Below are positions 16,323 through 24,045 of a stretch of 64,000 nucleotides of DNA, in pieces. The translations under genes were made by a program, and so were the position numbers. A model generated the notes under the pieces. It saw only the letters and a list, made by a program, of their open reading frames with translations, made no database searches and was not told the origin of the DNA. Source of the DNA: Aquiflexum gelatinilyticum. GTDB taxonomy: Bacteria; Bacteroidota; Bacteroidia; Cytophagales; Cyclobacteriaceae. Position 1 is the first letter of the stretch; every line of letters starts with the position of its first letter. The stretch is taken from assembly GCF_024741135.1 (NCBI RefSeq), contig NZ_JANSUY010000002.1:62001-126000 (forward strand), in the 5' to 3' direction.

Positions 16323-17120
16323 TTATGCAATAAACTTATGTAATGACTCAGGAAGACGCTTTTTTAGAATGTTTAACACAATTGTTTTCGGTGTATTTGA
16401 GTCTAGAATCAACAACTCTTCCTTGATGTACTCTACCGAATTCCCTTTCGGGCTAATATCTCTTTCAACACTAAAATCCTCAACATTGATTTTGAAAACT
16501 ACCTCCCCGTTTAATCCGATGATAGATACCAATGTGTCATTTATCCATTCGATTTTTTTTGACAATATTGAGTAATCAAATTCAGTTGTATCAAGCTTAA
16601 AAAGCAAAACTTCCTTAATCGATTCCTTTCCCTTAAATATTTCGGCAAAAATATCATTTGAATTCAGTCCTGGATTTAAGGTTACTCGCGCTCTTAGCTT
16701 TCGGTTTGGAGAACTTTTTTCTTTTATCAGTTCGAAACGATGCTCGAACCCAGAAGATAACAAAGCCTTTTCAGCGTCTCTGATCACCTTGGTTTCCCAA
16801 TCGTTTTTTTGAAATATCTCCTTCAAGACTTTCGACAATTCCCTTGTTATTGAATGCCACCTTTTTAATTCGTTGGTTTCATCCAAATCCTCTTCTGGAT
16901 GGAAAGGCCAATAAACTGATAAAACCGAGTACATTAATGGGTCAATACGCGTTTTTTCGAATTTAGGTGAGAATTCAATATTTATCCTATTGACACCCTT
17001 GATACCGGCATTTCTCATCAACATGGTATATAACCTGGAAATAAGGAGACCCTCGTTTTTTAGAGTTGCATAAAAATGTGAGTTTTCAGACTGTAAGGTG
17101 ATTGCAAGAACTATGTGCAT
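16323..17120 (-). CDS. Hypothetical protein, 265 aa, accessory
   Basis: An intact frame starting MHIVLAITLQSENSHFYATL, with a TAA stop two codons upstream that fixes the start. It has no signal peptide, membrane segment or recognisable catalytic motif. It has many Lys/Glu residues and segments such as PLMYSVLSVYWPFHPEEDL and FKINVEDFSVERDISPKGN, which suggest a soluble alpha/beta protein. I do not recognise the family. It sits beside a HigBA pair in a small AT-rich pocket between conserved genes (hemH and an M1 peptidase), which suggests acquisition. Confidence 0.65.
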   Translation of the reverse strand: MHIVLAITLQSENSHFYATLKNEGLLISRLYTMLMRNAGIKGVNRINIEFSPKFEKTRIDPLMYSVLSVYWPFHPEEDLDETNELKRWHSITRELSKVLKEIFQKNDWETKVIRDAEKALLSSGFEHRFELIKEKSSPNRKLRARVTLNPGLNSNDIFAEIFKGKESIKEVLLFKLDTTEFDYSILSKKIEWINDTLVSIIGLNGEVVFKINVEDFSVERDISPKGNSVEYIKEELLILDSNTPKTIVLNILKKRLPESLHKFIA

Positions 17121-17504
17121 AAAGAATTAGGTTTACTGAGGTCGAATATTCAAACGCAAATTTCAAGGTCAATCAATCCTTCTTTGGTCGTAGTCAAACG
17201 TCTGATGCTAGGACTGGGTGTATCCAGCGGGCCATCACGGATGAAATTATTATCCTTTATCCATCCATCCAAGAAAATTCTCGGGATGCAATTGGACTAT
17301 TCAACCATACGTTCAAACGAAAGATAGTTCCAGGTCATTTGAATTACAAATTCAAAAAAATAAAAAGGTGCATGTAATTACGCTTGGTGCCATCGCCATT
17401 CTCCGCAAAGGGAGGAAAGTCAGTATTTTTTCCACCTGAAAAAAAGGATATAAATTTTATTTTTTGTAATTTTATTTTGAAATTTAGAACATTTTGTTTT
17501 ACTT
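17121..17504. other. AT-rich spacer, possible gene remnant, dyad
   Basis: No intact gene is supported here. The minus-strand frame at 17150-17296 reads like protein (IFLDGWIKDNNFIRDGPL...) but has no ATG and is bounded by stops, so it may be a remnant. A perfect 8-3-8 inverted repeat, TTTGAATT-ACA-AATTCAAA, lies at 17338-17356. Confidence 0.3.
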
Positions 17505-17520
17505 TTATACATGCGTATAA
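17505..17520 (+). promoter_or_regulatory. Palindrome TTATACATGCGTATAA over the higB start
   Basis: 6-bp arms TTATAC and GTATAA flank ATGC, and the higB initiation ATG (17511-17513) lies in the centre. HigA-type antitoxins bind palindromes at their own promoter, so this is a good operator candidate. Confidence 0.5.
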
Positions 17521-17807
17521 TAACTTTTAAAAGGATCAAAGAATTTTCTGAGACACATGCAGACGCTGATATTCCCTTACGCCTTTGGTATTCAGTGAGC
17601 AGTAAAAGAGAATGGAAATCACTGTTGGATATAAAGAAAGACTTCAATTCTGTAGACTATGTTGGCAATCAAAGATTTGTATTCAATATCAAAGGCAACA
17701 CCTATCGTTTAATTGCGATCATTTCATTTAATGCACAGAAGATTTACATCAGATTTATTGGTACCCATGCGCAATACGACAAAATAAAGGACATTCAAAA
17801 TATCTGA
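17511..17807 (+). CDS. higB: HigB-family toxin of a type II toxin-antitoxin pair
   Basis: A 98-aa RelE-superfamily mRNA interferase. The family phrases are MRIITFKRIKEFSETHADAD at the N-terminus, LRLWYSVSSKREWKSL (about residues 24-39), and VFNIKGNTYRLIAIISFNAQKIYIRFIGTHAQYDKI at the C-terminus, including the basic residues and His used by HigB toxins. It is predicted to cleave translated mRNA at the ribosome when free of antitoxin. The higA start follows after 3 bases, in the usual toxin-first order of hig loci. Confidence 0.88.
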   Translation: MRIITFKRIKEFSETHADADIPLRLWYSVSSKREWKSLLDIKKDFNSVDYVGNQRFVFNIKGNTYRLIAIISFNAQKIYIRFIGTHAQYDKIKDIQNI

Positions 17808-17810
17808 ATC

Positions 17811-18170
17811 ATGATCAAGACAGAAAAAGAATATAATGCCATTATTGAAAGAATTGAGGAGCTTCTTTCCGTTCCCGAAAATATAGAAAATCAGGATGCT
17901 AAAGGATACTTGGAATTAAACCTACTTTCGGATTTGGTGGCGGATTACGAAGAAAGAAACTATGCTATTGAAGCCCCGCCACTTTCTGAAATTATAAAGC
18001 TTCGAATGAATGAGAGGGGCTTAAATCAAAAAAATCTTTCAGAATTACTCGGTGTCAGTACCTCAAGAATCAGCGAATATCTCAATGGGAAGAGTGAACC
18101 CACTTTAAAAATAGCGAGGGAAATAAGTCGGAAATTGGATATCGATGCTTCTATTGTATTGGGGGTTTGA
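17811..18170 (+). CDS. higA: HigA-family antitoxin with XRE helix-turn-helix
   Basis: 119 aa. The N-terminal helical part (KTEKEYNAIIERIEELLSV) binds toxin in related HigA proteins. The C-terminal Xre-type HTH spans about residues 60-117, with MNERGLNQKNLSELLGVS and SRISEYLNGKSEPTLKIA forming the recognition helices. It should neutralise HigB and repress the operon through the palindrome at the higB start. A strong terminator follows 11 bases after the stop. Confidence 0.9.
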   Translation: MIKTEKEYNAIIERIEELLSVPENIENQDAKGYLELNLLSDLVADYEERNYAIEAPPLSEIIKLRMNERGLNQKNLSELLGVSTSRISEYLNGKSEPTLKIAREISRKLDIDASIVLGV

Positions 18171-18181
18171 CAAATAAAAAA

Positions 18182-18214
18182 AAAGGGAAGCAGATTGAAT
18201 ACCTGCTTCCCTTT
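18182..18214 (+). terminator. Intrinsic terminator after higBA
   Basis: A 9-bp GC-containing stem, GGGAAGCAG with CTGCTTCCC, extended by AAA/TTT pairs, with a 9-base loop and followed by CATTTTTC and TTTTT. Confidence 0.85.
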
Positions 18215-18249
18215 CATTTTTCTTTTTGGTCAACTGAACATTTCCTAAT

Positions 18250-18283
18250 GAGATCCTTCAGTCGTGCCTCATTCAGGATGACG
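18250..18283 (-). repeat. CGTCATCCTGAATG...GATCTC repeat arm, copy 2
   Basis: On the minus strand it reads CGTCATCCTGAATG, then AGGCACGACTGAAG, then GATCTC, and belongs to the family at 7916-7943 and 20713-20786. It lies between higA and the M1 peptidase gene. Confidence 0.55.
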
Positions 18284-18317
18284 CTATCAAAAACTGATTA
18301 CTGCAAACTGAGACTGC

Positions 18318-20654
18318 TTACTTCTTAGAAGCCGCTTTCTTCATTGGATTGTCTCCAGCAGAAGCGCCTCTCACTCTTCCTCCTCCTTTGAACATCTCAA
18401 ACCTGCTTGGCGCATACTGTCTTGGCCAGGTATTGTTGGATTCGTCGATGTCAGCGGTCTCACGGTATGGATCGAGGACGATGCTTTTCACCTCTTTTTT
18501 CTTGGCAAATACCTTGCTGACCCCTGATTCATTCAATCTCCAGATTTCGGCAGGGATTCTTTCCACTTCAGAAGTTCCGTCTGCATAATTGAATTGGATG
18601 ATCAATGGCATCACCAATCCACCTACATTCTTGAATTTCATTTCGTAGAAATTCATGCCTGAGTTGACCAACTCTTTTTCCTTTGGATTGAGGCTTGCCA
18701 TGAAATCCTTATAGGCTTTTTCATCCTCCGGCGTTACAGAAAAGGGATTGTATGAATTGTAAAAGTCTTTGGTACTTGGATCCGCTTCCACCACAGTTTG
18801 CGGAATGTCTTTTTGGTTGTACTCTTTGCTGATGTAAGTTTCCTCTTTGTCAAAGGCTTTCTTTTGGTCTGCCTTTTTCTCTGCAGGAGTTCTGTTATCG
18901 AGTTTGTACCAGTTTACTGTTTCCAAAGAAATGTCAACCGGCTCGGTACCATAGAACCAACCTCTCCAAAACCAGTCCAAATCTATTCCTGAGGCATCTT
19001 CCATTGTCCTGAAGAAATCATCCGGAGTCGGGTGCTTGAACATCCAACGAGTCGCATATTCCTGATAAGCAAAGTCAAAAAGCTCTCTGCCCATGATGGT
19101 TTCTCTCAGGATGTTCAATGCCGTTGCAGGTTTTGCGTACGCATTTGGTCCGAATTGGATGATATTTTCTGAGTTGGTCATGATCGGCTCGAGGGTGCTT
19201 TTTTCACTCGCCATATAAGGAGCAATTTTGTGGGCAGGACCTCTTCTTGATGGATAGTCTCTGTCCCACTCCTGCTCGGCTAGGAACTGCATAAATGTGT
19301 TCAAACCCTCATCCATCCAAGACCATTGTCTTTCGTCTGAGTTGACGATCATCGGGAAGTAATTGTGTCCCACTTCGTGAATGATCACCGAAATCATGCC
19401 GTATTTGACTGCATCAGAATAAGTGCCATCCGCATCGGGACGTCCATAGTTGAAGCAGATCATCGGGTATTCCATACCGTTGGTCGCCTCCACGGAGATT
19501 GCCACTGGATAAGGGTAATCGAAAGTTCTTGAAGAATAAGACTTCAAAGTATGGGCAACCACTTTGGTAGAATATTGTCCCCAGAGCGGATTGGCTTCTT
19601 TTGCATAGTAAGACATAGCCATTACTTCGTTACCACCTTGCTTCACAGCCATGGCATCCCAAATGAATTTTCGGGAAGAAGTCCAGGCAAAATCCCTCAC
19701 ATTTTCAGCATGGAATTCCCAGGTTTTTTTGTCTTTGGCTTTGGTCTTTTCTAATTTCTCTGCTTCAGCTTGGGTACGGATGACAACAGGCGTGTCAAAA
19801 GTCTTCTGTGCAGCCTTCCAACGGTCGAGTTCTGTTGCGCTAAGCACTTTGTCTGCATTTTGCAAAACCCCGGTAGAACCCACCATGTGGTCAGCAGGAA
19901 CGGTGATCTTCACTTTGTAATCTCCAAATGTCAAAGCAAATTCCCCTCTTCCGACGAATTGCTTGTGTTGCCATCCCTGGAAATCTGAATAAACAGCCAT
20001 TCTTGGAAACCATTCCGCCATGGTGTAGAGGTAGTTTCCGTCTTTTTCAAAATATTCATATCCGGGACGTCCGCCGATGAAGCTCATCCTGTCATGGATA
20101 TTGAAAGTCCAGTCCATGGTAAATTCTGTCTTCTGACCGGGCATCAGCGGCTGCGGCAAATCAACACGCATCATGGTTTTGACAATGGTGATCGGAATGT
20201 CTTTTCCGGAAAGGTCTTTCACAGAAAGGATTTTGTAACCCAAATCCAGGTCATGCCAAAGAATTCCTTCCAATTGACGGAGATTCATCCTGTTATTGAT
20301 ATTGCTTTGTGCAATTTTTGGAGTATTGGAATCTTTGGCTCTTTCGTTTTGGTCGAGTTGGATCCAAAGGTATTTGAGCGGGTCAGGGGAATTGTTGTAG
20401 TACGTTACTTTCTGCCAACCTTTGATGGATTGGTTTTCGTCATTCAGTTCCACTTGGATTTCGTGATCGGCTTTTTGCTGCCAATACTGATGTCCCGGAG
20501 CACCGGATGCAGTGCGGTACACATTTGGGCTGCGAAGCATGGGACCGAGTTGCTCAAAACGCTCTGCATGGTTTTGCTCTGACCATTGTGCCAAAACAGG
20601 CAGGGAGAGCATTAAGCTAAAAGCAATAATTGCTGCTGATAAGATTCTTTTCAT
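18318..20654 (-). CDS. Secreted M1-family zinc metallopeptidase, 778 aa
   Basis: The signal peptide MKRILSAAIIAFSLMLSLPVLAQ ends near residue 23. The zinc site is H426-E-V-G-H430 with E449, exactly the HExxH-x18-E gluzincin spacing. The exopeptidase-type GxMEx motif appears as TNGMEYPM just upstream (about 392). The C-terminal ~200 residues are less conserved. It probably acts as a periplasmic or surface aminopeptidase or oligopeptidase. It is followed upstream by HupE/UreJ and DUF6702 genes, an arrangement I recall from related genomes. Confidence 0.92.
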   Translation of the reverse strand: MKRILSAAIIAFSLMLSLPVLAQWSEQNHAERFEQLGPMLRSPNVYRTASGAPGHQYWQQKADHEIQVELNDENQSIKGWQKVTYYNNSPDPLKYLWIQLDQNERAKDSNTPKIAQSNINNRMNLRQLEGILWHDLDLGYKILSVKDLSGKDIPITIVKTMMRVDLPQPLMPGQKTEFTMDWTFNIHDRMSFIGGRPGYEYFEKDGNYLYTMAEWFPRMAVYSDFQGWQHKQFVGRGEFALTFGDYKVKITVPADHMVGSTGVLQNADKVLSATELDRWKAAQKTFDTPVVIRTQAEAEKLEKTKAKDKKTWEFHAENVRDFAWTSSRKFIWDAMAVKQGGNEVMAMSYYAKEANPLWGQYSTKVVAHTLKSYSSRTFDYPYPVAISVEATNGMEYPMICFNYGRPDADGTYSDAVKYGMISVIIHEVGHNYFPMIVNSDERQWSWMDEGLNTFMQFLAEQEWDRDYPSRRGPAHKIAPYMASEKSTLEPIMTNSENIIQFGPNAYAKPATALNILRETIMGRELFDFAYQEYATRWMFKHPTPDDFFRTMEDASGIDLDWFWRGWFYGTEPVDISLETVNWYKLDNRTPAEKKADQKKAFDKEETYISKEYNQKDIPQTVVEADPSTKDFYNSYNPFSVTPEDEKAYKDFMASLNPKEKELVNSGMNFYEMKFKNVGGLVMPLIIQFNYADGTSEVERIPAEIWRLNESGVSKVFAKKKEVKSIVLDPYRETADIDESNNTWPRQYAPSRFEMFKGGGRVRGASAGDNPMKKAASKK

Positions 20655-20712
20655 ATTGATTTTTGTACTGAAATGGGCGAAACCTAGATACCAATGAGGC
20701 CATAATCGGAGC

Positions 20713-20786
20713 CGTCACTCTGAGTGAAACGAAGAGTCTCTCTTTTAGAGATTCTTCACCTTCGCAAGCTACGGTTCAGAAAGACG
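20713..20786. repeat. Two-arm hairpin form of the CGTCAxTCTGAGTG repeat
   Basis: The left arm reads CGTCACTCTGAGTGAAACG then AAGAGTCTC. The right arm, on the other strand, reads CGTCTTTCTGAACC ... GAAGAATCTC. Together they make a large imperfect inverted repeat with a loop of about 8 bases around 20740-20748. The single arms at 7916 and 18250 look like half-elements. It lies upstream of the M1 peptidase gene. Confidence 0.6.
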
Positions 20787-20873
20787 TAACACCATTTGGT
20801 AATCCAAACTCCAATTAATACTTTTTTTATAAATGATGTGTTCAATTTTTTACAAAAGGTGATAATTAGTTTC

Positions 20874-21455
20874 TTACCAAAACTTGGTGTCAATCATCAT
20901 CATGATCGCCATCCCCAAAACTATGGAAGAGATAACCAATGCCCAATCTTTTCTGTTTACGCCGACAATACCAACAAGCAATCCTGCCACTACCACTGTA
21001 ATGGTCACAATAACCAATTGACCGACTTCTAGACCTAGGTTAAACGCTAACAGCGGTTGGAAAATCGATGCTTCTTTCCCCAACAGTGACCTGAGGTAAT
21101 TGGAAAAACCAAGTCCGTGAATCAGTCCGAAGAAAAGCGCGAAGACATAATTGATCTGAATGCCTCTGCCCGAACTTGGTTTTGGGCTGAAAATATTGCT
21201 CACTGCAGTCACTGCAATGGTAACCGGAATCAGAAATTCGATCCAATCAGAATTGACTTTTACCAACTTCAGCGTTGCCAAAGCCAAGGTAATCGAGTGA
21301 CCAATGGTGAATGCGGTAACCAAAATCAAGATTTTTTTCCAATCCCTCGTCACGTAGATCGCGCAAAGCGCCACCACGAAGAGGATATGGTCAAATCCTT
21401 TTATGTCTAATATATGTTGAATTCCTAATTGAAAATACAGCTGAAACTGTCCCAT
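20874..21455 (-). CDS. HupE/UreJ-family membrane protein, 193 aa
   Basis: Six or so hydrophobic segments. The signature GIQHILDIKGFDHILFVVALCAIY near the N-terminus is the HxxxGxDH metal-site motif of HupE/UreJ, followed by TAFTIGHSITLALATL and FGLIHGLGFSNYL. Characterised relatives take up nickel or cobalt. Bacteroidota members next to DUF6702 have no proven role. It is divergent from the DUF6702 gene with only 77 bases between, so the two probably share a regulatory region. Confidence 0.85.
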   Translation of the reverse strand: MGQFQLYFQLGIQHILDIKGFDHILFVVALCAIYVTRDWKKILILVTAFTIGHSITLALATLKLVKVNSDWIEFLIPVTIAVTAVSNIFSPKPSSGRGIQINYVFALFFGLIHGLGFSNYLRSLLGKEASIFQPLLAFNLGLEVGQLVIVTITVVVAGLLVGIVGVNRKDWALVISSIVLGMAIMMMIDTKFW

Positions 21456-21532
21456 TTGCGTTTTTTGATTATTGTGCCCAAAAGGCGCACAAGACTATTT
21501 GATTTCTGTCTAATTTGCAAAGAAAATAAAAT

Positions 21533-22033
21533 ATGGTGACCCAAATGCAATTCAATTACATTTTCATAATCATTTTAGGCTTGAAGGCTTTATTTCATCC
21601 TTTCTATATCAGTCTGACCGAGATCCGCTATAATCCTACTGACCAAAGTCTTGAAATTGCCCAAAAGATTTTTTGGGATGATTTGGAAACTGCTTTGGGA
21701 GAAAAATTCAATACCAAAGTGGATTTCCTAAATCCAAAGAATAAAGCTGACCTGGAGAAAATGGTACAAGTTTATCTTTTGGAGAAAAACGAAATCAAGG
21801 TCAATGGCCAAAAAGCCAGCCTCACTTATTTGGGTTATGAAATAGAGGAGGAAGCGGCTTGGTTCTATTTGGAAGCAACAGGTGTACCTGTTCCCAAAAA
21901 AGTGGAAATCAAAAATGATGTCCTGATTTCAAATTTTGAAAGCCAACAAAATATCATAAACTTTTATGTAGAAAAAAGTCCCAAAAGTTTGATTTTATAT
22001 AAGGACAATGAAAGGGGAGAATTGAATTTTTAG
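21533..22033 (+). CDS. DUF6702-family protein, 166 aa
   Basis: A hydrophobic N-terminal segment (MQFNYIFIIILGLKALFHPFY) is followed by YISLTEIRYNPTDQSLEIAQKIFWDD, a phrase typical of DUF6702 proteins, which are exported small beta-rich proteins paired with HupE/UreJ and M1 peptidase genes. The function is unknown. A second start at the Met of MQFNYIF (21545) is possible. Confidence 0.75.
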   Translation: MVTQMQFNYIFIIILGLKALFHPFYISLTEIRYNPTDQSLEIAQKIFWDDLETALGEKFNTKVDFLNPKNKADLEKMVQVYLLEKNEIKVNGQKASLTYLGYEIEEEAAWFYLEATGVPVPKKVEIKNDVLISNFESQQNIINFYVEKSPKSLILYKDNERGELNF

Positions 22034-22070
22034 GATGTACCTTTCACCATGAATTTAGAAATTGGGTCAA

Positions 22071-22583
22071 TTATTTTTGCATCACCGTCCCACATTTCTT
22101 GCAGGTGGTATTCTCGGGGTTGCTCCAAAACCGCTCCATGATTGGTGGAAGTTGGCTGACGATATCGGTGATCTCGGCATACTCCTCATAGAGCTTATTT
22201 CCGCAGTTTTCACAATGCCAGATAAAACCATCTTTTTCGCCCGCTCTTCGGTACCGCTCAAAAACCAACCCGATCGTATTCGCAGGTCTTCTCGGAGAAT
22301 GGGGCATTCTAGCCGGAAGGAGGAACATTTCACCTTCTTTAATAAGCACATCTTTTACTTCGCCTTCATCGACGACTTTGAGTGTAATGTCACCTTCGAT
22401 CTGGTAAAAAAATTCCTCGCCAGCATCATAGTGGAAATCTTTTCTCGAATTTGGTCCGCCGACTACCATGACTATAAAATCGTCATTGCCCTGATAGATT
22501 ACCTGATTTCCGATAGGTGGCTTGAGCAGGTGACGGTTTTCTTCGATCCACTTTTTAAAATTGATAGGTTTGGAAATTGGCAT
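22071..22583 (-). CDS. nbaC: 3-Hydroxyanthranilate 3,4-dioxygenase
   Basis: Opens the ring of 3-hydroxyanthranilate to aminocarboxymuconate semialdehyde, the precursor of quinolinate for NAD. The cupin iron site is H51 and E57 (DFHYDAGEEFFYQ) with H95 (MPHSPRRPANT), and R47 is the likely substrate arginine. The C-terminal rubredoxin-like site is C124/C127 and C161/C164, present in bacterial enzymes of this type. At 170 aa it has normal length. It lies 32 kb from kmo and kynU, which provide its substrate. The alternative symbol haaO is also used. Confidence 0.93.
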   Translation of the reverse strand: MPISKPINFKKWIEENRHLLKPPIGNQVIYQGNDDFIVMVVGGPNSRKDFHYDAGEEFFYQIEGDITLKVVDEGEVKDVLIKEGEMFLLPARMPHSPRRPANTIGLVFERYRRAGEKDGFIWHCENCGNKLYEEYAEITDIVSQLPPIMERFWSNPENTTCKKCGTVMQK

Positions 22584-22818
22584 TTTTATATTGGTTTTTA
22601 AATATGGATTCGATTTGGCTGCAAATTAGTTTTGAACTTGAATCTTTTTCAACCAGATACTCATTGATATTGGATATTGGTTGATACTAAGCTGGAAGTC
22701 GACTCTAAAATGGAAAGAACTCCGATCGATCAGTATAGTTTTTCAATTTGAATGAATTTTAAAAGTATAAAAAAACTCTCATTTTATGCCTTACTTTGAG
22801 GTTCAATCCTTCTGATTT

Positions 22819-23805
22819 ATGAATCTTCCCATCATCGATACCCATTGCGACATCCTATCCTACCTGGCCAAAATCCCAAATGCAGCTCCTGACAAATCCA
22901 GCGACATTGCCTGTGCGCTGCCTTTGTTGAAAAAAGGAAATGTCAAAATGCAGGTCTGTGCCATCTACACCGATGTAGCTGCAGGTAGCATGGAATCCGC
23001 AACCCGCCAAGCAGAAAAGTACAGGATGATGCTCAAAGATTTCGCAAAGGACGTTTCTCAGGTTGACAAAGTTTTTTTGGAAAGCATGGATTTGGACAGT
23101 AAGATCGGTCTGATCGCAGCGGTGGAAAATGCTGCAGGATTGGCTGACGAAAAAGCACCGATTGCGGCAGCTTTTGAGCAATTGGAAAACCTGATCAAGC
23201 TGACTTCTAAAATTGTTTACATCAGCCTGACTCACCATACCGAAAACAGGTTTGGAGGCGGCAATTACACCGAAGGCATCGGCTTAAAAGATGACGGAAA
23301 GAAAATCTTGGATTATATCTCAGACAGGAAAATCGCCATCGACCTGTCGCATACTTCTGATCTTTTGGCGGAAGGAATTCTAAACCATATCGATACCCAC
23401 AAGCTTCAAATTCCGGTCATTGCGAGTCATTCCAATATGAGGAGTATCTGGAACCACAAGAGAAACCTTACGGATGAATTTGCCCAAGAGGTAATCAGGA
23501 GGAAAGGAATTATCGGCATCAACTTTCTGAGGTCATTTTTGGATGATCAAAATCCCGAAACAATCATCGACCATATCCTACACGGAATCGAAATCGGCGG
23601 GGAAGATTGTCTCTGTTTCGGTGCAGATTTCTTTTATACCAAGGATTTCCCTGACAAAAAGCGCCATCCGTTTTATTTTCCATTGGTAGAGGACGCCTCC
23701 AAATATCCCTCCTTTTTGGATGAACTTTCAGATCTTCTTCCTAAAGGGCAATTGGAAAAATTAGCTTACAAAAACTGTCAGCGGTTTTTTAAAACCATTG
23801 TTTAA
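22819..23805 (+). CDS. Membrane dipeptidase (M19 family)
   Basis: A 328-aa zinc dipeptidase of the renal-dipeptidase family. The metal ligands are visible: IDTHCDILSYL (HxD), AVENAAGL (Glu), SLTHHTENRFGGGNY and DLSHTSDLL (His), and SHSNMRSIWNHKRNLTDE. GADFFYTKDF carries the conserved Asp near the C-terminus. No signal peptide is seen, so it is probably cytoplasmic. It may hydrolyse dipeptides, including L/D ones. A near -7 motif, TTACTTTG, lies at 22791. Confidence 0.9.
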   Translation: MNLPIIDTHCDILSYLAKIPNAAPDKSSDIACALPLLKKGNVKMQVCAIYTDVAAGSMESATRQAEKYRMMLKDFAKDVSQVDKVFLESMDLDSKIGLIAAVENAAGLADEKAPIAAAFEQLENLIKLTSKIVYISLTHHTENRFGGGNYTEGIGLKDDGKKILDYISDRKIAIDLSHTSDLLAEGILNHIDTHKLQIPVIASHSNMRSIWNHKRNLTDEFAQEVIRRKGIIGINFLRSFLDDQNPETIIDHILHGIEIGGEDCLCFGADFFYTKDFPDKKRHPFYFPLVEDASKYPSFLDELSDLLPKGQLEKLAYKNCQRFFKTIV

Positions 23806-23830
23806 AGACCCAAGCGAATTCTTCGGGCAA

Positions 23831-23914
23831 AAGTGAGTGTCCTCACTCACTTCCTTTTTCGGTTGGATAAAGGTTGAGGTTGAATTGTGGAGGCCGTCAG
23901 TGAAGACACTGACG
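23831..23914. repeat. Double-palindrome element (AAGTGAGTG / CGTCAGTG), copy 1
   Basis: Palindrome 1: AAGTGAGTG-TCCT-CACTCACTT (23831-23852). Palindrome 2: CGTCAGTG-AAGA-CACTGACG (23895-23914). TTTTTCGGTT lies between. The same two palindromes in the same order and orientation occur at 25484-25546, so the LRR gene lies between the two copies. Confidence 0.75.
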
Positions 23915-24000
23915 ACGGCAACAGATGTTATTGACAGATTGACATTTATAAAATTTTATCCTTTGGGTTGTTGAAGTTTTGGTTTTATCAACTTAAAAAG

Positions 24001-24045
24001 TATTTTTACTATAAAGAGGAATCCTTAATATTTTTACTATGAAGA
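24001..24045 (+). repeat. 17-bp direct repeat at the LRR gene start
   Basis: TATTTTTACTATAAAGA (24001-24017) and TATTTTTACTATGAAGA (24029-24045) differ at one base. The second copy contains the start codon of the LRR gene. Confidence 0.6.

Noticed and set aside
16323-17120. Assigning the orphan to the TIGR04255 family because of its size
   Set aside because: Its N-terminus lacks the expected opening phrase and I could not identify shared motifs, so it is left unnamed.
17115-17327. 70-aa plus-strand frame before higB
   Set aside because: It starts inside the orphan gene's first codon, has no recognisable features, and overlaps the stop-bounded minus-strand remnant.
22062-22601. 179-aa plus-strand frame
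   Set aside because: It mirrors the 3-hydroxyanthranilate dioxygenase gene, which has all ligands on the minus strand.
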